In this document: piece by piece, positions 1-8,771 of the stretch | Position numbering within the stretch: position 1 is the stretch's first letter | How the letters are laid out: the number at the start of each line of letters is the position of its first letter | NCBI RefSeq assembly: GCF_003363715.1 | Contig: NZ_QREV01000027.1 | Span: 1 to 63,244, forward strand | Length of the DNA stretch: 63,244 nt | Reading direction: 5' to 3' | From: Parabacteroides acidifaciens | GTDB lineage: Bacteria > Bacteroidota > Bacteroidia > Bacteroidales > Tannerellaceae | Position numbers and translations under genes: made by a program | Notes under the pieces: model-generated | Database searches by the model: none | Seen by the model: only the letters and a program-made list of their open reading frames with translations | Told to the model about the DNA's origin: nothing

Positions 1-245
1 TTGGGATATTTGGAACGCCGTCCGTTTTATTTTCAAATATTCGATTCTCCGGGAGTTAAGGTTTATCACTTTGTTGGCGTTTCCGCTTTTGGGTAATCAA
101 ATTGTACGCTTTCCGAAACGGACTGCGCACCTCATTTTTTCTATTGTCATTCGATCAGATTAAAACCATGAAAAAAGTCAATCCAAAATCGATCAAGATT
201 TCGGACGAAATAGAAAAACTGCCCAAAGAGGGGGTTATTGTAATT
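1..245 (+). repeat. Block-conserved intergenic repeat, copy A (probably cut by the window edge)
   Basis: This stretch matches 48704-48947 in the same orientation. Identity is concentrated in blocks: about 32 bp at 43-73, the region near 95-112, a 42-bp block near 177-219 and 17 bp at the end (229-245), separated by divergent spacers. The spacers contain indels, so the two copies do not share a reading frame, which argues against a protein. Copy B has hairpin-rich DNA upstream, so copy A may continue to the left of base 1. From 246 to 348 I see nothing else. Function unknown. Confidence 0.8.
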
Positions 246-348
246 ATCCAAGTTTGCAGGAGATTCGAAACTTGTCAAATATGAACTATCCGGAATCGGT
301 AAATGATGATTTATTGCTTAAACCTAAGAAGTATCGGACCTATTTTAC

Positions 349-356
349 TACTTTTG
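349..356 (+). promoter_or_regulatory. Bacteroidota -7 box (TACTTTTG) for the Smr-domain gene
   Basis: The sequence fits TAnnTTTG and lies 27 bp before the ATG at 384, leaving a short leader. No well-placed TTTG -33 element is seen. It also argues against starts upstream of 384. Confidence 0.5.
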
Positions 357-383
357 TACAGAAAATTAAAAGTATATTGTATT

Positions 384-1466
384 ATGAGTGATATAAAGAT
401 CGGAGACAAAGTGCGTTTCCTGAACAGCACCGGCGGAGGTGTCGTGAGTCGTTTCAAAGGGAAAGATCAGGTTTTGGTGGAGGATGAAGACGGCTTTGAA
501 GTGCCGGCACTGATCCGTGAATGTGTCGTTGTTAGCGACCGGGAAGTACAGGTGCACAGCTCACGCCGTTCCCCGCTCCCTCCGACCCAGCCGACGCAAG
601 CGCCGGCCCCGCAACCCAAAAAGCCGCAGCCACAACCCGAAGAAGAGAAGGTGACGGAAACCCCGGAAGGCGAACGCCTCAACGTCTATTTGGCTTATCT
701 TCCGATAGAGCCCACTAAGGTGATGCAGGACAGCGGCTATGAGACCTATTTCATCAACGACAGCAATTATTATCTGTTCTTCAACTATATGAACCGGCAA
801 AACAATAGCTGGATCAGCCGTTACAATGGCATCGTGGAACCAAACACACAGATTTTCCTGGAAGAATTCGGCAAGGACGATCTCAACAGCCTGGAACGTA
901 TCTGTGTACAGCTGATCGCCTTCAAAAAGGGCAAGCCCTATTCGTTGAAAAACACGATTTCCGTAGAACTTCATCTGGACACGGTCAAATTCTACAAGCA
1001 ACACTGTTTCATGGAAAACGATTTCTTTGACGAAGATGCGATGGTTTACCCGATCGTACGCCAGGATGTTCCCGAAAAAGAGCTGCTGGTCTCTGCGACC
1101 GAGTTGAAGGAAGCCATGTTGCAGAAGGTGCGTGAAGACCGCCATGCCCCACAGACGATCGTCAAAAAGAAAGCATCCGACAGTAACGTCCTGGAAGTGG
1201 ATCTTCATATCACCGAATTGTTGGATAACACCAACGGACTTAGCAATGCGGACATGCTGAACTATCAGTTGGAGAAATTCCATGAAATACTCGCCCAATA
1301 CGCCGGCAACAAAGGACAAAAGATTGTCTTCATACACGGTAAAGGCGACGGCGTATTGCGTAAAGCGATTGAAAAAGAACTGAAAACAAGATACAAACAA
1401 CACTATTATCAGGATGCTTCTTTCCGTGAATATGGATTCGGGGCTACGATGGTAACCATTAAGTAG
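384..1466 (+). CDS. DUF2027 / Smr-domain protein (MutS2-like C-terminal domain)
   Basis: A 360-residue protein. The N-terminal 55 residues look like a KOW/SH3-type beta barrel (IKIGDKVRFLN). A proline/glutamine-rich linker follows (about 60-95), then a DUF2027-like beta domain, then a Smr domain from about residue 271 with the DLH motif (273-275) and HGKGDGVLR (about 318-326). Smr domains are nucleic-acid-binding and often nuclease-like; this combination is common in Bacteroidetes but its exact role is not known to me. The ATG at 384 is chosen because the product then begins directly with the conserved barrel and follows a -7 box; an in-frame start at 303 would add 27 unrelated residues. Confidence 0.9.
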   Translation: MSDIKIGDKVRFLNSTGGGVVSRFKGKDQVLVEDEDGFEVPALIRECVVVSDREVQVHSSRRSPLPPTQPTQAPAPQPKKPQPQPEEEKVTETPEGERLNVYLAYLPIEPTKVMQDSGYETYFINDSNYYLFFNYMNRQNNSWISRYNGIVEPNTQIFLEEFGKDDLNSLERICVQLIAFKKGKPYSLKNTISVELHLDTVKFYKQHCFMENDFFDEDAMVYPIVRQDVPEKELLVSATELKEAMLQKVREDRHAPQTIVKKKASDSNVLEVDLHITELLDNTNGLSNADMLNYQLEKFHEILAQYAGNKGQKIVFIHGKGDGVLRKAIEKELKTRYKQHYYQDASFREYGFGATMVTIK

Positions 1467-1500
1467 TTGAAAGTTGAGAATTGAAAGTTGAAAGTTAATA
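1467..1500. repeat. Short AT-rich tandem repeat (GTTGAAA-type)
   Basis: The spacer after the Smr gene is built of repeated GTTGAAA/ATTGAAA units. Similar simple repeats lie at 1985-2008, 20484-20503, 35472-35498 and 57590-57622, always between genes. They look like replication-slippage repeats. Confidence 0.6.
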
Positions 1501-1510
1501 TTCCAAATGT

Positions 1511-1984
1511 ATGGCGACGGAGATTGAACGGAAGTTTTTGGTAAAGGGGGATTTCAGCGGGCAGGTAACAGGTTCGCAACGTATCGTCCAGGGATACATC
1601 TGTTCACAGCCGGGGCGGACTGTTCGCGTACGCATCCGGGGAGAAGAAGGATTCCTCACTATCAAAGGGGCTTCGGATGAAAAGGGATTGAGCCGTTACG
1701 AATTTGAACAGAAGATTCCGTTGGCGGATGCCGAAGAGTTGCTGAAACTCTGCGAACCCGGTGTGATCGACAAGGTGCGCAACCTGATCCCCGCCGGACG
1801 GCATACGTGGGAAGTCGATGTCTTTCACGGTGAAAACGAAGGGCTGGTCCTGGCCGAGATCGAACTGGATTCCGAAGAAGAAGCGTTCGAACAGCCGGAG
1901 TGGTTAGGACAGGAAGTCAGCGGTGACCGGCGATATTACAATTCGATGCTGACCAAGCATCCGTTTACAGAATGGAAAGAATAA
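1511..1984 (+). CDS. CYTH domain protein (triphosphate tunnel metalloenzyme)
   Basis: A 157-residue protein that opens with EIERKFLV, the ExExK signature of CYTH/ThiD-class tunnel enzymes. Alternating charged beta strands follow (RTVRVRIRGEEGFLTIK, YEFEQKIP, WEVDVF, LAEIELDS), as expected for the eight-stranded tunnel that binds a triphosphate and divalent metal. Bacterial members hydrolyse inorganic tripolyphosphate or related compounds; the true substrate cannot be read from sequence. It sits 45 bp after the Smr gene and 33 bp before the peptidase start on the same strand, so co-transcription is plausible. Confidence 0.9.
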   Translation: MATEIERKFLVKGDFSGQVTGSQRIVQGYICSQPGRTVRVRIRGEEGFLTIKGASDEKGLSRYEFEQKIPLADAEELLKLCEPGVIDKVRNLIPAGRHTWEVDVFHGENEGLVLAEIELDSEEEAFEQPEWLGQEVSGDRRYYNSMLTKHPFTEWKE

Positions 1985-2017
1985 GAATGTTGAATTATGA
2001 ATTATAGAACACAAATC

Positions 2018-4174
2018 ATGAAAAGACTCATCATCTCCTTAGCGGCAGTAATTCTGTCACTGCCGGCTATGGCTGACGAAGGGATGTGGCTATTGCCATT
2101 ACTGAAAGGACAGAAGCTCCCGGAAATGCAAGCACTGGGACTTAAATTACAAGATTATGATATATACAGCCCCGACTCGGCTTCTCTGAAGGACGCCGTT
2201 GTCATATTCGGAGGCGGCTGTACAGGTGAAATCGTTTCACCGGACGGCTTGCTCCTGACCAACCATCATTGCGGATATGGCTGCATCCAGCGTCACAGCA
2301 CACTGGAACACGATTATCTGACGGATGGTTTCTGGGCCATGTCGCGCGAAGAGGAACTGCCGAATCCCGGCATCACAGTTACTTTCATCGACAAGATTGA
2401 AGATGTCACCGACTATGTGAAGAAGGAACTGGAGAAGAACACCGATCCCAACAGCATGGACTTCCTCTCCCCTAAGTTCCTGAACGGCCTGGCAAAGGCT
2501 AAAGCCGGAGAAAAATTCCTGCAGGACAACCCCGGTACGGAGGTCGAGATCAAAGCGTTCTACGGAGGTAACCAATATTTCATGTTCACGAAGAAGATCT
2601 ATTCCGACATCCGCCTGGTCGGCGCTCCTCCTTCATCCATCGGGAAGTTCGGGGCGGATACCGACAACTGGATGTGGCCGCGCCACACGGGCGACTTCTC
2701 CGTATTCCGCGTCTATGCCGATGAAAACGGAAATCCGGCGCCTTACTCGGACAAGAACGTGCCGCTCCGTCCGAAACGCTGGTTCAAGATTTCACTGAAA
2801 GGCGTACAGGAAGACGACTATGCCATGATGATGGGTTTCCCCGGCCGGACCAATAAATATTATACGTCTTGGGAAGTGGCGGAACGCCGCGACATCGACA
2901 ACACGGTGCGCATCAACATCCGCGACCTGCGCCAGAAGGTGATGCTCGAAGAAATGCTGAAAGACCCGGCTGTGCGCATCCAGTATGCCAGCAAATACGC
3001 CGGCTCCACCAATGCTTACAAGAACGCTATCGGCAGTAATTGGGCCATCAAAAAACGGAACTTCGAACAGGTTAAAAAAGAGGAACAGGACAAGCTGATC
3101 GCCTGGTCCAACAAGATGTGCGAGCCGAACTATCCCGACGCCCTGATGGCACTCGAACAGATCGTCTCGGACCGTAAAGACCTGCGTTTCCGGAGCTGGA
3201 TGCTGGATGAAGCGATCATACGCGGCATCGAGTTCACCAATGTACCGACTAAAACGGATGCTGTCATAGAAGCCTTGAAGGGGAAAGACAAAAAGGCAAA
3301 AGACGAACAGCTTCGCCTGTTGGAACGTGCCTATCACGGATTTGCCAACGACAACTATTCCGCCGATGTAGACCGGAAAATAGCCAAAGTCATGCTGAAA
3401 GAATACCGCCGCCAGGTTGCACCGAAAGCGCAGCCGGCCTATTTCGAACAAATAGACAAGAAGTTCAAGGGTGACACCGACAGCTTTGTCGACTACCTGT
3501 TCGAGAAATCCATTTTCGGCAGTGAAGATAACTTCAACAAATTCCTTGCCCGTCCGTCTGTCAAGGCTTTGGAAAACGATCCGATGATCCTTTTCGCCAA
3601 ATCCGTCCGCGCAGAAGAAGTTAGTCTGAAAGACTCTCTGAAAGAGTTCGAAGACGGTTATGCGATGGCTCACCGCTCCTATGTGAAAGGTCTGCTGGCG
3701 ATGTACGGCGACCGCGCCAATTTCCCGGATGCCAACTTCACCCTGCGCCTCACCTACGGACAGGTAAAAGGCTACAGCCCGCGCGACTGTGACTACTACG
3801 GATACCAGACAACACTCGACGGCGTAATGGAAAAAGAGGACTCCACCAATTGGGAGTTTGTCGTTCCGGCACGTTTGAAAGAATTATATGCGGCAAAAGA
3901 CTTCGGACGCTACAAAGCTCCCAACGATAAAATGCCTGTTGCCTTCAGTGCAACCACCCATTCGACCGGCGGCAACTCGGGCAGCCCCGTGATGAACGCC
4001 AACGGCGAACTGATCGGCATTAACTTCGACCGCAACTGGGAAGGTGTCGGCGGCGATATCCAATATCTCCCCGACTATCAGCGCAGCATCATCGTCGACA
4101 TCCGCTACGTCCTTTTCATCATGGATAAATATGCCGGGGCAGGATATCTGCTGGATGAGATGGAGATCGAATAG
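2018..4174 (+). CDS. S46 family dipeptidyl peptidase, DPP11 (Asp/Glu-specific) type
   Basis: A 718-residue exported serine peptidase. It starts with a signal peptide (MKRLIISLAAVILSLPAMA); the ATG at 2018 is preferred over one 21 bp upstream because it gives a clean signal peptide. Catalytic His lies in TNHHCGYG (about 84) and Ser in GNSGSP (about 654). Exactly 18 residues after Ser is Arg in FDRNWE. In the P. gingivalis enzymes this position is Arg673 in DPP11 and Gly in DPP7, so acidic P1 specificity is predicted. The family acts in the periplasm, removing dipeptides from peptides during amino-acid feeding. Family assignment is firm; DPP11 subtype follows from that one residue. Confidence 0.93.
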   Translation: MKRLIISLAAVILSLPAMADEGMWLLPLLKGQKLPEMQALGLKLQDYDIYSPDSASLKDAVVIFGGGCTGEIVSPDGLLLTNHHCGYGCIQRHSTLEHDYLTDGFWAMSREEELPNPGITVTFIDKIEDVTDYVKKELEKNTDPNSMDFLSPKFLNGLAKAKAGEKFLQDNPGTEVEIKAFYGGNQYFMFTKKIYSDIRLVGAPPSSIGKFGADTDNWMWPRHTGDFSVFRVYADENGNPAPYSDKNVPLRPKRWFKISLKGVQEDDYAMMMGFPGRTNKYYTSWEVAERRDIDNTVRINIRDLRQKVMLEEMLKDPAVRIQYASKYAGSTNAYKNAIGSNWAIKKRNFEQVKKEEQDKLIAWSNKMCEPNYPDALMALEQIVSDRKDLRFRSWMLDEAIIRGIEFTNVPTKTDAVIEALKGKDKKAKDEQLRLLERAYHGFANDNYSADVDRKIAKVMLKEYRRQVAPKAQPAYFEQIDKKFKGDTDSFVDYLFEKSIFGSEDNFNKFLARPSVKALENDPMILFAKSVRAEEVSLKDSLKEFEDGYAMAHRSYVKGLLAMYGDRANFPDANFTLRLTYGQVKGYSPRDCDYYGYQTTLDGVMEKEDSTNWEFVVPARLKELYAAKDFGRYKAPNDKMPVAFSATTHSTGGNSGSPVMNANGELIGINFDRNWEGVGGDIQYLPDYQRSIIVDIRYVLFIMDKYAGAGYLLDEMEIE

Positions 4175-4196
4175 AACATAAAGAATATTTATTGAT

Positions 4197-4204
4197 TATA
4201 TTTG
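4197..4204 (+). promoter_or_regulatory. -7 box (TATATTTG) for dnaG
   Basis: A TAnnTTTG match 25 bp before the dnaG ATG. No convincing -33 element. Confidence 0.45.
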
Positions 4205-4229
4205 CCGTCTAAATGAAGGAAGGAACTAA

Positions 4230-6365
4230 ATGATAGATCAACCTACCATAGACCGGATATTGGATGCAGCAAACATTGTGGATGTTGTCTCTGAATTTGT
4301 TACACTCCGGAAACGAGGGATAAACTATGTAGGATTATGTCCGTTCCATAGTGACAAGTCGCCCTCTTTCTATGTGTCGCCGGCAAAGAACATCTGTAAA
4401 TGCTTTGCCTGCGGCGAAGGCGGTACGGCTGTTCACTTCATCATGAAGCATGAACAGCTGACTTATTTTGATGCGCTACGCTATCTTGCCAAGAAATATA
4501 ACATCGAGATACAGGAACGGGAGCTGTCGGAACGCGAAAAACAGGTGCGCAGCGATCGCGAGAGTATGCTGATCGTCAACAGTTGGGCGCAGAAATATTT
4601 CACCACCCAGCTGTACGAACACCAGGAAGGGAAGGCTGCCGGCCTGCGTTACTTTGCCGAACGCGGTTTCCGGGAAGACACCATCCGCAAATTCCAGTTA
4701 GGCTACAGCCTCGACCAACGGGACGCCCTCTATAAAGCGGCGACTAAAAGCGGTTACAAAAAGGAATTTCTCGAAAAAACGGGTTTGGTGATTGCCTATG
4801 ACAACGGCGGTGTGAACGACCGGTTTCGCGGACGTGTCATATTTCCTGTCCATACGCTAAGCGGCAAAGTGGTTGCTTTCGGCGGACGTGTCCTGAAGAA
4901 AGACGAAAAGACCGCCAAATATGTCAACTCGCCCGAAAGCGAGATTTACCATAAGAGTAACGAACTCTACGGCATCTATTTTGCCAAACAGGCCATCGTC
5001 AAGGCCGACCGCTGTTTCCTGGTGGAAGGTTATACGGATGTGATCTCCATGCACCAGGCAGGTGTGGAAAATGTCGTTGCCTCGTCGGGGACAGCCCTGA
5101 CACAGGGGCAAATCCGCCTGATCCACCGTTTTACCAGCAATATTACAGTCCTCTATGACGGCGATGCAGCCGGTATCAAGGCCGCCTTGCGCGGTATCGA
5201 CCTGCTGTTGGAAGACGGGATGAACGTAAAAGTTGTGCTCCTGCCGGATGGCGAAGACCCGGATTCGTTTGCCCGCAAACATAATGCAACCCAGTTTGCC
5301 GAGTTTATCAAACAGAACGAAACGGATTTCATCCGCTTCAAAACCCGGCTGCTTTTAGACGATGCCGGGACAGACCCGATCAAGCGGTCGTCGCTGATCG
5401 CCGACATTATCAAAACGGTTGCCATCCTCCCCGACAACATCGCCCGCTCCCTCTATATCCGGGAATGCAGTGCCATGATGGAGATAGACGAGATGCTCCT
5501 GTTGAACGAAGTAAACAAAATCCGCCTTAACAAGGAGGAAAGGCAGGCAAACCAGCCGTCTTCATTCAATCCGGCGCCTCCGGTCAGCAACATACCCGAA
5601 TATCCGGATATTCCCGGATATCAGCCGTATCCGGAAGAAATACCGTCAGGACAGGAACCGGAAAGTTTCCTCCCGCCTGACGATACGATCCCGCCGCCAC
5701 CGCCGGAAGAATATGAGTTGGGTGGGACGGATAACAACATGCCGCCTCCACCGCCACCGCCCGCCGCTCCATCGGTAAACATACCGGTGCAGCCGAAGCG
5801 CTCGCCCTATGAAGTGTATGAAGTTGCCTTACTGCGGTATATCGTACGCTATGGCGAACGCATCCTGTTCCAGTACACGGACGAAGAGACAAATGAAGAG
5901 GTGATTATTCGTGTTGCCGAATATATCCGTTCGGAGTTGGAGCGCGACGACCTCACCTTCTATACGCCTCTTTTCAAAGGTATGATGGATGAAGCGGCCG
6001 ACCGTTGCCAATCGGAAGGGTTCGTGGCGCACCGTTATTTCCTGGCCCATCCGGATCCGAATGTGAGCCGCCTTGCCGCCAACCTGATCAGTGAAAAGTA
6101 TCAGCTCAGCAAGTATCACACCAAATACAGGGAACTGGAAACGGAAGAGGAGAAACTCGATTCGTTAGTGCTACGCGAACTCTACGGCTTCAAGGATGCT
6201 TACATCCTCAGCCAGATCAAGGAAGTACAGGCACAGATCAAAGAGACGCAAACGAAAGGGGACATGGACCAGGTATTCGAGCTGATGAAAAAGCTCACCC
6301 GCTTGAACGAGATAAAAAATGTATTAAGTAAAGAATTGGGAGAAAGAATCATATTAAAAATGTAA
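4230..6365 (+). CDS. dnaG: DNA primase
   Basis: A 711-residue primase that makes RNA primers at the replication fork. The CHC2 zinc ribbon has C37, H40, C58 and C61. A Toprim region follows with VEGYTDVISM and YDGDAAG near residues 265-310. Between the RNA polymerase core and the C-terminal helicase-binding region lies an unusually long Pro/Glu-rich linker (about 440-530) with runs of five and seven prolines. The C-terminus is helical and charged, as expected for DnaB contact. The stop codon overlaps the next ATG by one base (TAATG), implying coupling to the ABC transporter genes. Confidence 0.97.
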   Translation: MIDQPTIDRILDAANIVDVVSEFVTLRKRGINYVGLCPFHSDKSPSFYVSPAKNICKCFACGEGGTAVHFIMKHEQLTYFDALRYLAKKYNIEIQERELSEREKQVRSDRESMLIVNSWAQKYFTTQLYEHQEGKAAGLRYFAERGFREDTIRKFQLGYSLDQRDALYKAATKSGYKKEFLEKTGLVIAYDNGGVNDRFRGRVIFPVHTLSGKVVAFGGRVLKKDEKTAKYVNSPESEIYHKSNELYGIYFAKQAIVKADRCFLVEGYTDVISMHQAGVENVVASSGTALTQGQIRLIHRFTSNITVLYDGDAAGIKAALRGIDLLLEDGMNVKVVLLPDGEDPDSFARKHNATQFAEFIKQNETDFIRFKTRLLLDDAGTDPIKRSSLIADIIKTVAILPDNIARSLYIRECSAMMEIDEMLLLNEVNKIRLNKEERQANQPSSFNPAPPVSNIPEYPDIPGYQPYPEEIPSGQEPESFLPPDDTIPPPPPEEYELGGTDNNMPPPPPPPAAPSVNIPVQPKRSPYEVYEVALLRYIVRYGERILFQYTDEETNEEVIIRVAEYIRSELERDDLTFYTPLFKGMMDEAADRCQSEGFVAHRYFLAHPDPNVSRLAANLISEKYQLSKYHTKYRELETEEEKLDSLVLRELYGFKDAYILSQIKEVQAQIKETQTKGDMDQVFELMKKLTRLNEIKNVLSKELGERIILKM

Positions 6366-7297
6366 TGCCTATGAACTTTTTAGAAACGGAAGACGTGGTA
6401 AAGCAATACGCCAACCATCTCGCCCTTAACAAGGTCAGCATCCAGGTTCCCGAAGGGAAAGTCTTCGGGTTGTTAGGGCCGAACGGCGCCGGGAAGACCA
6501 CACTGATCCGCATCATCAACCGCATCACCGCCCCCGACAGCGGCCTTGTCCGCTTCAACGGACGCGAGTCGCAGCCGGAAGACATCTACCAGATCGGCTA
6601 TCTGCCGGAAGAACGCGGCCTTTACAAGAAAATGAAAGTCGGTGAACAGGCCATCTATCTGGCACAGCTCAAAGGACTCTCCTACCAGGAAGCACGTACG
6701 CGGCTGACACACTGGTTTGAGAAATTCGACATCATGCCTTGGTGGAACAAGAAACTGGAAGAGCTATCCAAAGGGATGCAACAAAAGGTGCAGTTTATCA
6801 TCACCATCATCCATGAGCCTAAACTGCTCATATTCGATGAACCGTTCAGCGGTTTCGACCCGGTGAATGCCGAATTGCTGAAAAAAGAGATACTGGAGCT
6901 GAAAGATGCCGGACACACGATCATCTTTTCCACACACAACATGTCGTCCGTTGAAGAGATATGCGACAATATCGCCCTGATCAACCGCTCGCAGGTGGTT
7001 CTTTCAGGCAATGTGACAGAAGTGAAAAGCCGTTTCCGTACCAACAATTTCACCGTCCGTTTCCATACCGAATCGGGAAGATTGCAGGAAATACCGGAAA
7101 TGTTCAGCCTGCTGACGGAAAAGGACCTCGCCGGAACAAGTGAAGTGCGCATCCATAAAGAACCGGAGATATCCAACTCCGCCCTTCTTTCCGCATTGGC
7201 CGGACAGACCGAGATTATTTCCTTCACGGAAGAGATTCCTTCGATGAACGACATATTTATTAACACCGTTTCCGGTACAAATACTACGCAAGCATGA
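6365..7297 (+). CDS. ABC exporter ATP-binding subunit (NatA-like)
   Basis: A 310-residue ATPase with Walker A GPNGAGKTT (38-46), signature LSKGMQQK, Walker B LLIFDEP and an H-loop STHNM. The C-terminal 80 residues are the extra domain typical of NatA/DUF4162-type subunits. With the next gene it forms an ABC-2 exporter; NatAB-type systems export sodium or other small cationic substrates, but the substrate here is unknown. The start overlaps the dnaG stop, and its own end overlaps the permease start by 4 bp. An alternative ATG lies two codons downstream (6371). Confidence 0.92.
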   Translation: MPMNFLETEDVVKQYANHLALNKVSIQVPEGKVFGLLGPNGAGKTTLIRIINRITAPDSGLVRFNGRESQPEDIYQIGYLPEERGLYKKMKVGEQAIYLAQLKGLSYQEARTRLTHWFEKFDIMPWWNKKLEELSKGMQQKVQFIITIIHEPKLLIFDEPFSGFDPVNAELLKKEILELKDAGHTIIFSTHNMSSVEEICDNIALINRSQVVLSGNVTEVKSRFRTNNFTVRFHTESGRLQEIPEMFSLLTEKDLAGTSEVRIHKEPEISNSALLSALAGQTEIISFTEEIPSMNDIFINTVSGTNTTQA

Positions 7298-8613
7298 ATA
7301 AGATAGGACTTATTATCAAAAGAGAATACCTTCGTCGTGTCAGCAAAAAATCATTCCTGCTGCTGACTTTCCTGACGCCGTTCCTGTTTGCCACCCTGGT
7401 GTTCGTCCCATTGTGGCTCTCCACCATCAAAGGGGATGAGGCCAAACAGGTAGCCATCATCGACGCAACCGGCAAATATGCGCCTCTGTTCAAAAACACG
7501 GAAGAATATACCTTTATAACCGAAAAAGGTTCCAGCCTGGAAGAGTATCGTAAAAATCCGGACAAGGAAATATTCGCCTTTCTGAATATCACAGACGATT
7601 TGTTGCAAAACCCGGCTGCCGCCACGCTCTACTCCAAGAAGCAAATCCCGATGGGGTTGAAGAATACGATCGACAAGACATTGTCTGAGTATCTGAAAGA
7701 TGAAAAACTGGCTTCATACAACATCGACAACCTGAAACAGATCATCGAAGACAGCAAGATCAACTTCAATATCAAGACGATCAAATGGGATGAAGACGGG
7801 GGCGAGAAAAGCACCTCTGCCGAAGTCGCTTCAATCTTAGGCATGATCCTGACATTTATCATCTATATGTTCATTATTATGTACGGTTCGATGGTGATGC
7901 AAGGCGTGATGGAAGAAAAGACGAACCGTATCATAGAAGTCATGATCTCTTCCGTCAAACCATACGACCTGATGATGGGTAAAATCATCGGTATCGGTTT
8001 CGTCGGGCTGACACAAGTATTCCTGTGGGGCATCCTGACAAGCGTTCTGATATCCGGAAGCCTCTTCTTCTTCGGTGGCAGCGCTTCGCCTGAGGATGTC
8101 ATGACGGCGCAAATGGCCGCACAAGGTGTAGGAGACATGGCTGCCGGCTCTTCCGACATAAGCATACAGATACAGGAAATTATCAATTCCATCAACTTCG
8201 GTATGATCGGCATTTGTTTCGTACTCTATTTTATCGGAGGATATTTGCTGTATGCAGCTCTGTTTGCCGCTATCGGCAGCGCCTTGGAACAGCAGGAAGA
8301 CACGCAGCAGTTCATGACACCGATTATGCTTTTGATGGCGTTCAGCTTGTATGCCGGCATCTACAGTATGAATAATCCGGACGGTCCGTTGGCTTTCTGG
8401 TGTTCGATGATTCCGTTCACCTCTCCTATCGTAATGATGGTCCGCCTGCCGTTCGACATTCCGGTATGGGAACTGGTCGTTTCATTTGCCTTGTTGTTCG
8501 CAACTGCGATATTCATCGTTTGGTTCTCTGCCAAAATCTACCGTGTAGGAATCCTGATGTATGGTAAAAAGCCGAGTATCAAAGAAATGATCAAATGGGT
8601 AAGATATAAATAA
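7294..8613 (+). CDS. ABC-2 type permease (NatB-like)
   Basis: A 439-residue membrane protein. One N-terminal membrane segment (FLLLTFLTPFLFATLVFVPL) is followed by a roughly 150-residue extracytoplasmic domain and then five or six membrane segments. The cytoplasmic motif GVMEEKTNRIIEVMISSVKP is characteristic of ABC2_membrane_3 permeases. It pairs with the preceding ATPase (ATGA overlap). Substrate unknown. Transcription ends at the strong hairpin 7 bp downstream. Confidence 0.92.
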   Translation: MNKIGLIIKREYLRRVSKKSFLLLTFLTPFLFATLVFVPLWLSTIKGDEAKQVAIIDATGKYAPLFKNTEEYTFITEKGSSLEEYRKNPDKEIFAFLNITDDLLQNPAAATLYSKKQIPMGLKNTIDKTLSEYLKDEKLASYNIDNLKQIIEDSKINFNIKTIKWDEDGGEKSTSAEVASILGMILTFIIYMFIIMYGSMVMQGVMEEKTNRIIEVMISSVKPYDLMMGKIIGIGFVGLTQVFLWGILTSVLISGSLFFFGGSASPEDVMTAQMAAQGVGDMAAGSSDISIQIQEIINSINFGMIGICFVLYFIGGYLLYAALFAAIGSALEQQEDTQQFMTPIMLLMAFSLYAGIYSMNNPDGPLAFWCSMIPFTSPIVMMVRLPFDIPVWELVVSFALLFATAIFIVWFSAKIYRVGILMYGKKPSIKEMIKWVRYK

Positions 8614-8619
8614 CCCGAT

Positions 8620-8658
8620 AAAAAAAGTCCGTCACTCAAACGAATGACGGACTTTTTT
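8620..8658. terminator. Bidirectional intrinsic terminator
   Basis: Perfect 8-bp stem GTCCGTCA/TGACGGAC with a 10-nt loop, flanked by A6 on the left and T6 on the right, so it can end both the rightward permease transcript and the leftward tRNA transcript. Confidence 0.9.
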
Positions 8659-8661
8659 ATG

Positions 8662-8732
8662 TTGTTCAACCAGGACTCGAACCTGGACTAACAGGACCAG
8701 AATCTGTTGTGCTGCCATTACACCATTGAACA
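8662..8732 (-). tRNA. tRNA-Gln (CTG anticodon), distal copy
   Basis: A 71-nt cloverleaf read on the minus strand: perfect 7-bp acceptor stem TGTTCAA/TTGAACA, D stem GTG/CAC with a loop containing GG, anticodon loop TTCTGGT (anticodon CTG, codon CAG), T arm CCAGG-TTCGAGT-CCTGG, discriminator A. No CCA is encoded. The weak T1-A72 pair is typical of tRNA-Gln. The last anticodon-stem pair is A31-C39, a mismatch present in both copies. Confidence 0.95.
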
Positions 8733-8771
8733 AAGTGTTTCTGACTAAAGGAATCGTTTATTTTCGTAAAG

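Noticed and set aside
102-284. A 60-codon open frame within repeat copy A
   Set aside because: Copy B (48704-48947) has indels that break the same frame, and there is no gene-like start context; it is best seen as repeat DNA.
561-1403. 280-codon minus-strand frame opposite the Smr gene
   Set aside because: Shadow of the DUF2027/Smr coding region; no recognisable domain, and the plus-strand product is clearly real.
7004-7291. Minus-strand frames under the ABC ATPase C-terminus
   Set aside because: No start context or domain, and the ATPase and permease overlap cleanly on the plus strand.
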